Positions 36,898 through 49,168 are shown, counted from the stretch's first letter. The stretch is DNA of 54,939 bases from a bacterium (GCA_035945995.1 DASYZR010000021.1:1-54939), one strand, 5' to 3'. Numbers and translations: made by a program. Notes: generated from the sequence alone by a model not told the origin.

Positions 36898-37091
36898 TCC
36901 CGTCCTGTACCCGTGAGACGAGGACGGTCAGGGGACGCGCTCCCCGCCGCAGGTTTCTCCGATGAAAGGATTTCAGAACCAAGAACGGAAATTCAGGTTC
37001 AATGTGGCATGCTCGGGAGTCGCTAGAGAACACTGCGAGATACCGACGCCGTTGATCGCGGGGACTTGCCGGCCGGAAAGCTCCTAAGGGT

Positions 37092-39050
37092 ATGCCCACC
37101 GTGGCGCGCGCGCTGATTCTGAGTTGCTTGATCCTCCTCGCCGGCGGGGTCTTCACCAGCAAACTCCGGCGGATCTACAGGCTCATTCGACTGGGCCGCG
37201 GTCCGGTGCCGTTGGCGCCGCTGTCCGTACGGCTGCGCGACCTGATGGTGCAGGTCTTCCTGCACCGGAGGGTCCTGCGACGGCCGCTGTTCGGTCTGCT
37301 GCACTTGTGCATCTTCTGGGGCTTTCTCGTCCTGCTCACCACCATCGTCCAGGCGGCAGGCGAGGCGGTCCGGCCGGGCTGGACGCTGCCCTGGATCGGC
37401 GGCGCGCCGCTCCTGGCCTTTGTCCAGGACATCTTCATCGCCTTGGTTTTGGCGGGCATCGGCATGGCGTTGTGGGTGAGGCTGGTGATCCGGCCGAAGC
37501 GCCTGGAAGGTCAGGACCGCCGCGGCGCCTATCTCATTCTCGCGCTCATTGCCGGAATCATGGCGGCGCTGCTCGTGTCCCGCGGAGCCCAAATCGTGCT
37601 CGAGCGGCCGGCGTGGGGGCGGGGCGCGGTGCTGTCGAGTCTTGCGGCGGAGTTCTTGGCCGGCGCGCCGCGACCCGTCGTGCGAGGGGTCTACGAGACC
37701 GCGCTGTGGGGACACCTGCTCATCATCCTGTTTTTCCTTACCCTGATCCCCGAGGGGAAGCATCTTCACCTGGTGACCCTCATCCCCAACGTCGCGCTGC
37801 GGAAAGGGCGTCACCAGGGCGCGCTCGAACCGATCGAGATCGAGCAGGCCGAGGTCGTCGGCGTCTCATCGGTGGAGCACTTGACCTGGAAGGACCTGCT
37901 GGACACGTTCGCATGCATGGAATGCGGTCGTTGCACGGAGGTCTGCCCGGCCAACAGCACCGGCAAGGAATTGGATCCCCGGCGGCTCCACACCGACCTG
38001 CGCCGGCAGCTCCATCGGATCGGCGGGACGGGGCATAGCGGCGGGCAGGTACCCGCGCTGGTGGGTGGAGTGTTTTCGGAGGATTTTCTCTGGCAGTGTC
38101 TGACCTGCGGGGCGTGCGTGGAGGAGTGTCCGGCGACCAACGACCATATCGACAAGATCGTCGGCATGCGCCGGCACCTGATGATGGAGCAGGCGCGGGT
38201 GCCGAAGACCCTGGAAGACGCCGTCCGCAGCCTTGACGCGCGCGGCACCCCGTTCCGCGGCGCCGGGATCTCCCGCACGGCGTGGGCGGCCGGCATGGAC
38301 GTCCCGATCCTAGGCGACAATCAGTCCGCGGAGTGGCTTCTGTGGGTCGGCTGCGCGTCCGCGTTGAACGAGCGCAATCATCCGCCGCTGCGGGCCCTCG
38401 TCGACCTGCTGCGGCGATGTGGCGTCGACTTCGCCATTCTGGGGAATGACGAGCAATGTACCGGCGACCCGGCGCGGCGCATCGGCAACGAGTATCTGTT
38501 TCAGGCCCTCGCTCAGAAGAACATTGAAGCACTGCGCCGCCGCGGCGTCTCCAAGATTCTCACGGTGTGTCCGCACTGCTACAACACCCTGAAGAACGAG
38601 TATCCGCAATTTGGCGGGGTGTTTGACGTGCACCACTCCACGCAGCTGCTGGCGCGGCTCCTTGCCGAGGGACGTCTGGCGCCCGCCGACGGAGTGGAGG
38701 GCACGATCACGTATCATGATCCGTGCTATCTCGGCCGCCACAACAGCGAGTACGAGGCGCCGCGGCAGGTCCTGCGGGCGCTCCCCGGCGCTCATCTCGT
38801 GGAGATGGCGCAGTGCCGGGAGCGCGGGTTCTGTTGCGGTGCGGGGGGCGGCCTCTACTGGATCGACGAGCGCGTGGGCCAGCGCGTCAATCATGTGCGG
38901 GGCGGCCACGTCACCGCGGCCGGTGCGGACATCGTGGCCACCGCGTGTCCCTTCTGCATGCTGATGCTGGAGGAGAGCGCCGCCGCCGGACACACGTCAT
39001 GGCGTCCCATGGACATCGCGGAACTTCTACGCAAGAGCGTCGCCGATTGA
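37092..39050 (+). CDS. Membrane-bound HdrD-like (Fe-S) oxidoreductase
   Basis: A 652-residue protein. The N-terminal 230 residues hold about five membrane helices in a NarI/HdrE-like cytochrome-b-type domain. Two [4Fe-4S] motifs follow: CMECGRCTEVCP and CLTCGACVEECP. The C-terminal half has two CCG (cysteine-rich) domains, seen in HDPCYLGRH, CRERGFCCGAGGG and CPHCYNTLKNE ... CPFCMLMLEES, as in heterodisulfide reductase HdrD and glycolate oxidase GlcF. This fused architecture is known in ETF:quinone and similar oxidoreductases, so electron transfer to quinone is likely. The electron donor is unknown, and no ETF genes are adjacent. It converges on nuoN. Confidence 0.88.
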   Translation: MPTVARALILSCLILLAGGVFTSKLRRIYRLIRLGRGPVPLAPLSVRLRDLMVQVFLHRRVLRRPLFGLLHLCIFWGFLVLLTTIVQAAGEAVRPGWTLPWIGGAPLLAFVQDIFIALVLAGIGMALWVRLVIRPKRLEGQDRRGAYLILALIAGIMAALLVSRGAQIVLERPAWGRGAVLSSLAAEFLAGAPRPVVRGVYETALWGHLLIILFFLTLIPEGKHLHLVTLIPNVALRKGRHQGALEPIEIEQAEVVGVSSVEHLTWKDLLDTFACMECGRCTEVCPANSTGKELDPRRLHTDLRRQLHRIGGTGHSGGQVPALVGGVFSEDFLWQCLTCGACVEECPATNDHIDKIVGMRRHLMMEQARVPKTLEDAVRSLDARGTPFRGAGISRTAWAAGMDVPILGDNQSAEWLLWVGCASALNERNHPPLRALVDLLRRCGVDFAILGNDEQCTGDPARRIGNEYLFQALAQKNIEALRRRGVSKILTVCPHCYNTLKNEYPQFGGVFDVHHSTQLLARLLAEGRLAPADGVEGTITYHDPCYLGRHNSEYEAPRQVLRALPGAHLVEMAQCRERGFCCGAGGGLYWIDERVGQRVNHVRGGHVTAAGADIVATACPFCMLMLEESAAAGHTSWRPMDIAELLRKSVAD

Positions 39051-39077
39051 ATTCCCGGCACCATCGTTCGCGGGCGA

Positions 39078-40523
39078 TTACTTGAGCAGCGCGGCGGCCT
39101 GCAGCGCCGCCGCGGTGAGCCGCGCCGGCACGATGCCGTAGACCAGGACGCCGGCCGCGGCGAGGGCCAGCGCCGCGCCCGCCAGCGCGTCGCGCCGCAC
39201 CGCCACCCCCGGCGGGGCCTCCCCCGACAGCGCGACGTAGGCGACGCGCATATAATAGAAGACCGAGACGACGCTCGAGAGGACGGCGACGAGGGCGAGG
39301 CCGGTCTGTCCGGCCCCGAGCGCCGCGCGGAACAGGTAGAGTTTCGCGATGAACCCGCCGGTCGGCGGCAGCCCGGCGAGCGACAAAAGACAGATCGCAA
39401 GCGCCCACGCCGCCCACGGGGCGCGGGCCCCAAGCCCCGCGAGATCCTCGATCCGGTCCGCCTCCGCCCCGGCTCCGGGCCGGTCGAGAAGCAGCAGCAC
39501 GCCGAACGCGCCGAGGTTCATGGCACCGTAGACGGCCAGGTAGAACAGCACGGCGCCGGTACCGGCCGTCCCGCCGGCGGCCACCCCGATCAGCATGTAC
39601 CCCGCGTGGGCGACGCTCGAATAGGCCAGGAGGCGCTTGATGTTGGTCTGAGGAAGCGCGGCCAGGTTGCCGAGCACCATGGTCGCGATGGCCAGCGTCT
39701 GGAACATCGGTCCCCACACTCCCGCGACGTGGGCCAGCGCCTGGGGAAAGACCCGAATCAGGCCCGCGAACGCGCCGACCTTCGCCGCGACCGACATGTA
39801 GGCCACGGCCGGCAGCGGCGCGCCCTCGTAGACGTCCGGCGCCCAGCCGTGGAACGGCACCACCGCCGCCTCGAAGCCGAGCCCGATCGTGAGCAGCGCG
39901 AGGCCGCCGCCGAGGAGGGGCGAGGCCGGGACCGCGGCCAGCGCGGCGAGATCGAGCGTGCCGGCCGCGCCGTACACGAGCGCAAGGCCGTAGACGAAGA
40001 ACGCCGTCGCAAACGCGCCGAGCAGCAGGTACTTCAGTCCGGCTTCCTGCGACCGCGTGCTGCGCCGCGCCAGCGCGGCGAGCACGTAGAGCGGCAGACT
40101 GAGCGTTTCGAGACCGAGAAAGAGCACGATCAGATTGCGGCTCGCGGCCATCACCATGGCGCCGGCGGTGCTGAGCAGAACGAGCGCGTAGTATTCGCCG
40201 GCCGGCAGCCGCCGCCAGCGTACGTACCCCGCGGCGAGCAGCACCCCGAGCCCGGCCGTCCCGAGCGCCAGCAGGTCGGCGAGCCGGGTGATCGCGTCCC
40301 GCACGTACATTCCCCCGAACGCGACCCGCGGCGCGTCGGCGCGGGCGACGGCCGCGGCGATCGCCGCGCCCACGCCGGCGAGCGCGATCCAGACCGTCGT
40401 CGGCCTGCGGCGGTCGGCTTCCAAGGCGCCGCCGGTCGCCCAGGAATCTTGAATCAGCACGGCGCACGCGGTCAGCACGACGATGATCTCCGGGGCGGCG
40501 GCGGCGAGATCGTTCCAGGTCAT
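39078..40523 (-). CDS. nuoN: NADH-quinone oxidoreductase subunit N
   Basis: A 481-residue antiporter-like membrane subunit of complex I, last gene of the nuo operon. The proton-channel lysines lie in EAGLKYLLLGAFATAFFVYG and NIKRLLAYSSVAHAGYMLIG, and the quinone-oxidoreductase family block is FHGWAPDVYEGAPLPAVAYM. It has about 14 membrane helices. The ATG overlaps the nuoM stop by four bases (ATGA). The start at 40523 gives the normal length. Confidence 0.95.
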   Translation of the reverse strand: MTWNDLAAAAPEIIVVLTACAVLIQDSWATGGALEADRRRPTTVWIALAGVGAAIAAAVARADAPRVAFGGMYVRDAITRLADLLALGTAGLGVLLAAGYVRWRRLPAGEYYALVLLSTAGAMVMAASRNLIVLFLGLETLSLPLYVLAALARRSTRSQEAGLKYLLLGAFATAFFVYGLALVYGAAGTLDLAALAAVPASPLLGGGLALLTIGLGFEAAVVPFHGWAPDVYEGAPLPAVAYMSVAAKVGAFAGLIRVFPQALAHVAGVWGPMFQTLAIATMVLGNLAALPQTNIKRLLAYSSVAHAGYMLIGVAAGGTAGTGAVLFYLAVYGAMNLGAFGVLLLLDRPGAGAEADRIEDLAGLGARAPWAAWALAICLLSLAGLPPTGGFIAKLYLFRAALGAGQTGLALVAVLSSVVSVFYYMRVAYVALSGEAPPGVAVRRDALAGAALALAAAGVLVYGIVPARLTAAALQAAALLK

Positions 40524-42103
40524 GGACGGCGCTCCGGCCGGAGACGCGAACCCGCGCGCACCGCGGCGGCCCGGGAGTCCGATTCTGGCGGGCGGTGAGC
40601 GGGCACCGCCGCGGTCGCGGCCAGCCCGGCCACGACCGCGGGCGCGCGCAGCAGCTCCCGCACCGTCGCCTCGCTCCGCCCAAGCAGCGGACCGGGCATC
40701 CACCCCACCCAAAAAATCATCGCGACCAGGGGCGCGAGCACCGCGTAGTCGCGCGGGCGAAGATCGGCGACGCCGCGCAGATCCGCGCGGAGCGGACCGT
40801 GAAAAATCCGGCCCACGAACGCGAGCAGATACGCGGCGGCCACCACGACCCCGACGGCCGCCAGGACCGCGTACACCGGACGCGTCTCGTACGTCCCGAG
40901 CAGGATGAGGAACTCACCGACGAAGCCGTTGGTGCCCGGGAGGGCGAGCGACGAGACGACGACGATCAGGGTGAACGCGGCCAGCGCCGGCGCGGCCGAC
41001 GCGAGGCCGCCGTACGCGTCGGTGCGCGTCTTGCCCGTCCGCGCGATCAGCATCCCGGCGAGCACGAATAGCGCGCCCGTGCTGACGCCGTGATTGATCA
41101 TCTGCAGCACGCTGCCCTGCACCGCCGGGACGTCGAGCGCGGAGATGCCGAGCAGGATGAAGCCCATGTGACTCAAGCTCCCGTACGCGAGGAGCCGCCG
41201 GAGGTCGCCCTGCGCCCATGCGACCGCCCCGCCGTAGAGGATGCCCACCACCGCCAGCGCAGCCAGCAGGGGGCCCCAGGCCCGGACCGCCTCGGGGAAC
41301 AGCGGCAGGCCGAAGCGCAGAAGGCCGTAGGCGCCCGCCTTCGCCATCAACCCGGCGAGCAGCACGGTCACCGCCGGCGGCGCTTCGGCGTAGGCGTCCG
41401 GCAACCAGGTATGCAGCGGCCAGACCGGCATTTTGATCGCGAAGGCCGCCGCGAATGCCCCAAAGAGCACCCCTTCGACGCCGGGCGTCCACCCGAGCGG
41501 CCGGGCCAGGAGCGCCGGCAGGTCGAACGTCGGGGTGCCGAGGACGCGCCCGCCCTGGAGATACACGGCGACGATCGCGAGCAGCATGAGCACGCTGCCG
41601 GTCATCGTGTACAGCAGAAACTTGATCGCCGCCGCGCGTCTCGCCGGCCCGCCCCACAACGCAATGAGGAAGTACATCGGAATGAGCATCGCCTCCCAGA
41701 ACACGTAGAACAAGACGAGGTCCTGGGCGAGAAACGTCCCCAGCAGTCCGGCTTCGAGCAGGAGCATCGTGAGGACGAACCCTTTGGTGCGCTCCCCCAC
41801 CTGCTCCGCCGATGCCAGAAGCGCCAGCGGCACGAGCAACGTGACGAGCGCGGTCAGACTGACCGAGAGCCCGTCTACGCCGAGGTGGTACGTAATCCCG
41901 GCCGCGGCAATCCACGCCGCGCGCTCTTCGAACTGAAGCCCCGGCTGCCCGGAGTGAAACGCGATCCAGACCCGGACCGCGACCAGAAAGGCCGCGGCCG
42001 CGGCGGCGAGCCCGATAGTGCGGGCGGCGCCCGGCCGGCGCGCGTCCGTGAGGACCACGGCCGCGGCGCCGGCAAGGGGAAGCGCGATCAGCACCGTGAG
42101 CAC
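40520..42103 (-). CDS. nuoM: NADH-quinone oxidoreductase subunit M
   Basis: A 527-residue antiporter-like subunit of complex I. Signatures are YHLGVDGLSVSLTALVTLLV, the glutamate-bearing FYVFWEAMLIPMYFLI, PLHTWLPDAYAEAPPAVTVL and RLLAYGSLSHMGFILLG. The C-terminal 45 residues are a polar, probably disordered extension (AHRPPESDSR onward) not usual in NuoM. The start is GTG, with GGGGCC upstream as a weak ribosome site. It is 55 bases downstream of nuoL. Confidence 0.95.
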   Translation of the reverse strand: MLTVLIALPLAGAAAVVLTDARRPGAARTIGLAAAAAAFLVAVRVWIAFHSGQPGLQFEERAAWIAAAGITYHLGVDGLSVSLTALVTLLVPLALLASAEQVGERTKGFVLTMLLLEAGLLGTFLAQDLVLFYVFWEAMLIPMYFLIALWGGPARRAAAIKFLLYTMTGSVLMLLAIVAVYLQGGRVLGTPTFDLPALLARPLGWTPGVEGVLFGAFAAAFAIKMPVWPLHTWLPDAYAEAPPAVTVLLAGLMAKAGAYGLLRFGLPLFPEAVRAWGPLLAALAVVGILYGGAVAWAQGDLRRLLAYGSLSHMGFILLGISALDVPAVQGSVLQMINHGVSTGALFVLAGMLIARTGKTRTDAYGGLASAAPALAAFTLIVVVSSLALPGTNGFVGEFLILLGTYETRPVYAVLAAVGVVVAAAYLLAFVGRIFHGPLRADLRGVADLRPRDYAVLAPLVAMIFWVGWMPGPLLGRSEATVRELLRAPAVVAGLAATAAVPAHRPPESDSRAAAVRAGSRLRPERRP

Positions 42104-42158
42104 TATCGACGGCCCCGCGCGTCATCGATCGTGCGCGTCCGCGAGTCACTGGTTGCCG

Positions 42159-44060
<1,902 letters not shown>

Positions 44061-44070
44061 GCGGGGGGCC

Positions 44071-44376
44071 TCATCCGCGCAGCGCGTCCGCGTCGTCGAT
44101 GTCGATCGTCTCCCGCGAGCGGAAGACGTCGACGATGATCGCGAGACCCACGACCACCTCCGCCGCCGCCACCACGAGCACGAAGAAGACAAGGACCTGG
44201 CCGTCCACCGTCCCGTGCAGCCGCGCGAACGTCACGAGCGTCAGGTTGACGGCGTTGAGCATCAGCTCGACCGACATGAACACGATCAGCGCGGACCGCC
44301 GCACGAGAACGCCGGCCGTCCCCATCGCGAACAGAACCGCGCTGAGGCCCAGGTAAAACGGCGCCGGCACGCTCAT
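44071..44376 (-). CDS. nuoK: NADH-quinone oxidoreductase subunit K
   Basis: A 101-residue, three-helix subunit of complex I. The conserved glutamate of helix 2 is in [15 protein letters not shown] and that of helix 3 in [14 protein letters not shown]. The length and the N-terminal [20 protein letters not shown] are typical. The ATG overlaps the nuoJ stop by four bases (ATGA). Confidence 0.95.
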   Translation of the reverse strand: MSVPAPFYLGLSAVLFAMGTAGVLVRRSALIVFMSVELMLNAVNLTLVTFARLHGTVDGQVLVFFVLVVAAAEVVVGLAIIVDVFRSRETIDIDDADALRG

Positions 44377-44930
44377 GTTCGCGTCGTCCCCCCCGGCGTG
44401 GTCCGTTCACGCGGCTCCAGCCGGCGGCCCAACGCGACGGCGCCGATCATGCCGGCCAGCAGCACGAGCGACGCGGCTTCAAACGGCAGCAGGTAACGGC
44501 CGAACAGCGCCCGCCCGACGGCCTGGACCGTCCCGAACGCCGGCGGGACGGCCGGCCCGCCCCCCCCCGGGGGCAGGCCGGGCCGGGGGCCCACCAGCAC
44601 GAGCAGGCCCGCGCCGAGCAGCGCGCACAGGGCGAGCATGACCGGCACGCCCGCCGGGCCGGCAAACGCCCCGGCGCTCGCGCCCTCGCCGGTGTGCGCG
44701 TGCAGCAGCATGATGATGAAAACGAACAGCACGACGATCGCGCCGGCGTAGATGATGACCTGGGCGGCGGCGATGAACTGGGCGTCCAGCAACAGGTAGT
44801 CTACGGCGAGGCTCAGCAGCACGAGCAGCAGGCCGAGGGCGCTGTGCACGGGGCGCCGCGAGCCGATCACGCCGGCGCCGCCGGCAAGCGCGCAGACGGC
44901 CGTGATCCAGAAGAGGACCACGTCCCCCAT
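44373..44930 (-). CDS. nuoJ: NADH-quinone oxidoreductase subunit J
   Basis: A 185-residue, five-helix subunit of complex I. The conserved block is [25 protein letters not shown], written here as its start [21 protein letters not shown] Gly/Pro-rich loop ([17 protein letters not shown]) between helices 4 and 5 is characteristic of high-G+C lineages. No good ribosome site precedes the ATG at 44930; a 74-base gap to nuoI is the longest in the operon apart from its ends. Confidence 0.93.
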   Translation of the reverse strand: MGDVVLFWITAVCALAGGAGVIGSRRPVHSALGLLLVLLSLAVDYLLLDAQFIAAAQVIIYAGAIVVLFVFIIMLLHAHTGEGASAGAFAGPAGVPVMLALCALLGAGLLVLVGPRPGLPPGGGGPAVPPAFGTVQAVGRALFGRYLLPFEAASLVLLAGMIGAVALGRRLEPRERTTPGGTTRT

Positions 44931-45004
44931 CAAGACGCGTCGGCCAGCGACGCCTTGTGATCCACTGCCGCCGGGATCAACGGCACGGTCTGGTCCCCGT
45001 AAGC

Positions 45005-45502
45005 CTACACCTCCCGGTGGGGATCGCGTCCGGATTCGCCCGGATACTGCTCGGTCAGGCGGTTTTTCGTGTAGATCAGGTCGCCGCGGGTGGTCGCGCT
45101 GAGCTCGTAGTCGTGCCCCAGGACGATCGCGCCGGTCGGGCACGCTTCCTCGCAGAGTCCGCAGAAAATGCAGCGCAGCATGTTGATCTGAAAGTCGGTC
45201 GCGTACCGCTCCCCCTTGGAGTGCGGGGCCAGCGGATCGTTTTCCGCGGCGCGTACGAAAATTGACTGGCTCGGGCAAACGATGACGCACAGCTCGCACC
45301 CCACGCATCGTTCCATGCCGTCGGCGAACAGCGTGAGGTAGTGGCGGCCCTTGAAGCGCGGCGCGACGGCCGGGCGGCGGTCCGGATACGTCGTCGTCAC
45401 CGGCCGGCGAAGCAGGTACCGGCCGACGATACCGAGGCCCTTGACCATCGCCCAGGCCTGCCGGAGGTGCGGCGCCGCTCGCCCCGCGAAAGACGGGGTC
45501 AT
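45005..45502 (-). CDS. nuoI: NADH-quinone oxidoreductase subunit I
   Basis: A 165-residue ferredoxin-like subunit that carries clusters N6a and N6b of complex I. The two motifs are CVGCELCVIVCPSQSI and CIFCGLCEEACPTGAI, both complete [4Fe-4S] patterns with the final CP. The N-terminal amphipathic helix (LRQAWAMVKGLGIVGRYLLR) lies on the membrane. The ATG overlaps the nuoH stop by four bases (ATGA). Confidence 0.96.
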   Translation of the reverse strand: MTPSFAGRAAPHLRQAWAMVKGLGIVGRYLLRRPVTTTYPDRRPAVAPRFKGRHYLTLFADGMERCVGCELCVIVCPSQSIFVRAAENDPLAPHSKGERYATDFQINMLRCIFCGLCEEACPTGAIVLGHDYELSATTRGDLIYTKNRLTEQYPGESGRDPHREV

Positions 45503-46488
45503 CGCGCGCCGCCCCAGACGATCACGCACGCCGTCACCGCGATGTTGAGCAGACCGGCCGGCATCAGGATCTTCCAGCCGAGCGCCATGAGATGATCGTA
45601 CCGGACCCGCGGGAGCGTCGCGCGCACCCAGATGAAGAAGCAGACAACGACGAACACCTTCACCAGAAACCACAGGACCGGCGGCAGGACCGGACCCTGC
45701 CAGCCGCCGAGGAACAGCGTCGTCACGAGCGCCCCCATCGTGATCATGCCGATGTACTCCCCGACGTAGAACATGGCAAACTTGAAGCCGCCGTACTCGG
45801 TTTGAAACCCGCCCGTCAGCTCCTGCTCGGCCTCGGGGAGGTCGAACGGCGCCCGGTTGGTCTCCGCGAACCCCGCGATTAGAAACAGCACGAACGCGAG
45901 CGGCTGGCGGAGGATGAACCATCCCCGGCGCTGCGCGTCGACGATGTCGACGAGGCTGAGCGAGTGCGCGGCCATGATCACGCCGAGCACCGCCAGGCCG
46001 AGGGACAGCTCATACGAGAGCACCTGGGCACTCGAGCGCAACCCGCCGAGCAGCGAGTACTTGCTGTCGGACGACCAGCCGCCGAGGATCACGCCGTACA
46101 CGCCGACGCTGCTCGCGGCGAGCACGAGGAGAATGCCGATGTTCACGTTCGCAACGTACAGCGTGACCTCGCGGCCGAACAGCCGCACCGGCGGGCCGAT
46201 TGGGATCACAGCGTACACGAACAGCGCCGCGACAACGGAGATGAGCGGCGCCGCGAGGTAGACGATCGCGTCGGCGCCCGCCGGCCGAAAATCTTCCTTG
46301 AAGATCAGCTTGATGCCGTCGGCGAGCGGTTGGAAGAGGCCCCACGGCCCGACGCGGTTCGGTCCGAGGCGCAGTTGAAAGCGCGCGAGCAACCGGCGTT
46401 CGAGCAGCGTCGTGTACGCGAATGCGGTGAGCACGCCGACGAGGATCACGGCGCTTTTGATCGCGGTCACGAGGAGGGCCGCCGCCAC
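45499..46488 (-). CDS. nuoH: NADH-quinone oxidoreductase subunit H
   Basis: A 329-residue membrane subunit forming the quinone chamber of complex I. Key family segments are [51 protein letters not shown], and [20 protein letters not shown] with the conserved acidic loop. About eight helices are present. GTG 46488 with AGGGGCGG upstream is the likelier start; a TTG one codon earlier is equally in frame. Confidence 0.95.
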   Translation of the reverse strand: MAAALLVTAIKSAVILVGVLTAFAYTTLLERRLLARFQLRLGPNRVGPWGLFQPLADGIKLIFKEDFRPAGADAIVYLAAPLISVVAALFVYAVIPIGPPVRLFGREVTLYVANVNIGILLVLAASSVGVYGVILGGWSSDSKYSLLGGLRSSAQVLSYELSLGLAVLGVIMAAHSLSLVDIVDAQRRGWFILRQPLAFVLFLIAGFAETNRAPFDLPEAEQELTGGFQTEYGGFKFAMFYVGEYIGMITMGALVTTLFLGGWQGPVLPPVLWFLVKVFVVVCFFIWVRATLPRVRYDHLMALGWKILMPAGLLNIAVTACVIVWGGAR

Positions 46489-46498
46489 CAAGCCGCCC

Positions 46499-49168
46499 CT
46501 ACCCGGCCGCCCCGGCCTGCCCCCGCCGGGGGGCGGGGCCGGCCGGGGGCACGAGGGATGCGAGCGCGTGCACGGTCACCCAGACCGCCTCGCGCTCGTC
46601 GAGCAGCGCGGTGACCGGGGCCGCATCGAAGCCGCGCGGCACGTAGGCGTGCCCGGGATGAAGACCGGGCCACAAGCGCACCGGCAGCCGGAGCGCGCCG
46701 CGCGCCGAGCGCACTTCGCACACACTGCCCTCGGCGAGCCCCAGCCGGCCGGCGTCACCGGGATGGAGCGCGACGAACGGCTCGCCGGCCTGTGCGCGGA
46801 CCCCCGGACAGCGAAGCGCCATCGTCCCGCGGTCGAACAGTTTGGTTCCGGCCAGCAACACGAGCGCCCCGTCGTGCGGCGCCGCCTCTCCCCGCCCGGG
46901 TGCGGGGGCGGGGACCGGTACCATCGCCGCGGGCGCAATCGGCGGCGGAGCGATGCGCGCGTCCGGCGCCCACCCGGGGATCAGGCGGGCGATCTCAGAC
47001 GTGACTTCTTCCCACGACGAGAACGCGAGCGGAACCCCGAGCCGGGCGGCCAAGGCACTCAGGATCGCCGAGTCCGAGCGCGCCTCCCCCGGGCCGACCA
47101 CCGCCTGCGCCTGGTGCTGGACGCGGCCTTCGAGATTGCCCACGGTGCCGGACTTCTCCGCGGAGGTCAACACGGGCAGCACGACGTCGGCGGCCGCGGC
47201 GGTCGCCGTGAGAAACGCGTCATGGACCACCAGCACGTCGAGCCGCTCCCGCGCCGCCCGCCACGCCGCGGCATCAGGGTACGACGTCGCCGGATCGGCC
47301 CCGACGACATACAGCATCACCACACGGCCGTCGCGGGCGCCGGCGAGCATCTCCCGGACCGTCCGGCCGGGGGCCGCCGGGATCGGACGGCCCCACACCG
47401 CCTCTACGGACGCCCGTGCCGCCGCGTCGGCGAGCGGCCGGTACCCGGGAAGCAAATCCGGCAAGACGCCGAGCGACTGGGCGCCGCCCGCGTTGCCGCG
47501 CCCGCGCAGCAGGCCGGTCGTCACCGCCGGATACGCGGCGCCGAGGGCGTGGAGCGACGCGACCACCGCGCGGCCTTCGGGCTGCTCAAGGGCCGTGTGG
47601 CCGGCGAGCACGAGTGGCCGCTCGGCGGCGGCGAGCAGCGCCGCGACGTCGCGCAGCGCCGCGGCATCAACGTCCGACGCCCGCGACGCCCCGTCCGGCC
47701 TGCCCCCGTCCGGGGGGGGGGCGCCCCCGCCGGCCAGGGCCTCGAGGATCGCCGGCTCGCTCCCCCGGCGGTAGGTGATGTTGTGGCGGGCCCACCGGGC
47801 GATCTCGAGCGCCCAGGGATTCGCGATCACGAGTCGCGCGCCGCGGTCGACTGCCTTCTTGACCCGCAGCCAGATGATCGGGTACTCCTCGGTCAGATCG
47901 CAGCCGAGCAGCACGATCACATCGGCGTGCTCGACGTCGCTGATCGGCCGGCCGAGCCCCCACGGCGCCTCCGCGGCCGGAAGCGGAAAGGCCGTGTCGT
48001 CGCGGAAGTCGATCGAGTTGGTGCCCACGATCCCGCGAAACACTCGGGTCAGGAGATACGCGTCTTCGTTCGTGCCGCGGGCGCCGCCGATCACGCCGAT
48101 CCGGTCGGACGGCGTCCGCCGCACCGCTTCCGCGACCCGGTCGAGCGCCTCGTCCCACGTCGCGTCGCGCAGCGCCCCGCCGTCCCGGACGAGCGGCGTG
48201 CGAAGCCGGTCGCGGCTCCCCGTGAACTCGTAGCCGAAGAACCCCTTGTCGCAGAGCCAGACGTCGTTGATCTCCGGATGCTCGCGGGCGCGGGTCCGGG
48301 TCAGGTCGTTGTCCCGCACGTCGAGTGTCGTCGCGCACCCGCACCCGCAGTGGGCACAGACGCTCTCGTGCTGGCGGATGTCCCACGGCCGCGAGCGGAA
48401 CCGATACGTCGCGCTCGTCAGCGCCCCGACCGGACAGATGGCGATCGTGTTGCCGATGAACTTGCTCTCCACGGGCTCCATGAACGGCGTCGCGATCTGG
48501 CTGTGGTATCCTCGTTCGAAGCCCTTCAGCGCGTCGTCGCCTGCGACGAGCTCGCCGAACCGGACGCACCGCCAGCAGAGCACGCAGCGCTCGCGGTCGA
48601 GCACCAGGACGGAGCCCATGCGCACGTGCTTGCCGTAGGTGCGCTTCGTTTCGACGAACCGGCTCGCGCCGGGACCGAACTTGAGCGTGTTGTCCTGCAG
48701 CGGACACTCGCCGCCCTTGTCGCAGATCGGGCAGTCGAGCGGGTGGTTGACCAGCAGGAACTCGAGGATGCCGCGCTGCCCCTGCTTTACGCGCTCGGTG
48801 GCCGTGCGCACGACCATGTCCTCCAGGGCCTCGAGCGTGCACGAGGTGGCGAGTTTCGGCATCTTCTCCACCTCGACGAAGCACATCCGGCACGCGCCGA
48901 GCGGCGGCATGCGGTCGTGGTAGCAGAACACCGGGATCTCGATGCCTATCTGGCGGGCGGCCTGCCAGACCGTCGTTCCCTTGGGAACGGCCACGGTCCG
49001 GCCGTCGATCGTCAGGTGGACCATCGGGACGGCCGGCCCCGGCGGCGCGGCCGCGGGCCAATCCAGCCTGCGGGTCGCCTCGGTGCCCTGGCCGGTCGAA
49101 GGCCCGGGGCGCAGGACCACCCCGCGCGAGTCGGGGGCCGGGGGCGGATCCGCGGCGGCGCGGCTCAT
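46499..49168 (-). CDS. nuoG: NADH-quinone oxidoreductase subunit G
   Basis: An 889-residue subunit of the hydrophilic arm. After a 45-residue Pro/Ala-rich lead comes a [2Fe-2S] ferredoxin domain (FCYHDRMPPLGACRMCFVEV ... ATSC), then the His-ligated cluster motif HPLDCPICDKGGECPLQD, then two [4Fe-4S] centres (CVLCWRCVRF ... CPVGALT). CAHCGCGCATTLDV is the extra N7-type cluster at the head of the molybdopterin-oxidoreductase-like domain, present in some but not all NuoG. The large C-terminal domain has a Gly/Pro insert near GGGAPPPDGGRPDG and an Ala/Pro linker. The ATG overlaps the nuoF stop (ATGA). Confidence 0.95.
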   Translation of the reverse strand: MSRAAADPPPAPDSRGVVLRPGPSTGQGTEATRRLDWPAAAPPGPAVPMVHLTIDGRTVAVPKGTTVWQAARQIGIEIPVFCYHDRMPPLGACRMCFVEVEKMPKLATSCTLEALEDMVVRTATERVKQGQRGILEFLLVNHPLDCPICDKGGECPLQDNTLKFGPGASRFVETKRTYGKHVRMGSVLVLDRERCVLCWRCVRFGELVAGDDALKGFERGYHSQIATPFMEPVESKFIGNTIAICPVGALTSATYRFRSRPWDIRQHESVCAHCGCGCATTLDVRDNDLTRTRAREHPEINDVWLCDKGFFGYEFTGSRDRLRTPLVRDGGALRDATWDEALDRVAEAVRRTPSDRIGVIGGARGTNEDAYLLTRVFRGIVGTNSIDFRDDTAFPLPAAEAPWGLGRPISDVEHADVIVLLGCDLTEEYPIIWLRVKKAVDRGARLVIANPWALEIARWARHNITYRRGSEPAILEALAGGGAPPPDGGRPDGASRASDVDAAALRDVAALLAAAERPLVLAGHTALEQPEGRAVVASLHALGAAYPAVTTGLLRGRGNAGGAQSLGVLPDLLPGYRPLADAAARASVEAVWGRPIPAAPGRTVREMLAGARDGRVVMLYVVGADPATSYPDAAAWRAARERLDVLVVHDAFLTATAAAADVVLPVLTSAEKSGTVGNLEGRVQHQAQAVVGPGEARSDSAILSALAARLGVPLAFSSWEEVTSEIARLIPGWAPDARIAPPPIAPAAMVPVPAPAPGRGEAAPHDGALVLLAGTKLFDRGTMALRCPGVRAQAGEPFVALHPGDAGRLGLAEGSVCEVRSARGALRLPVRLWPGLHPGHAYVPRGFDAAPVTALLDEREAVWVTVHALASLVPPAGPAPRRGQAGAAG

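Noticed and set aside
36962-37087. 41-codon frame starting MKGFQNQERKF just upstream of the HdrD-like gene
   Set aside because: No ribosome site, no recognisable pattern and no signal or membrane segment; I could not separate it from chance.
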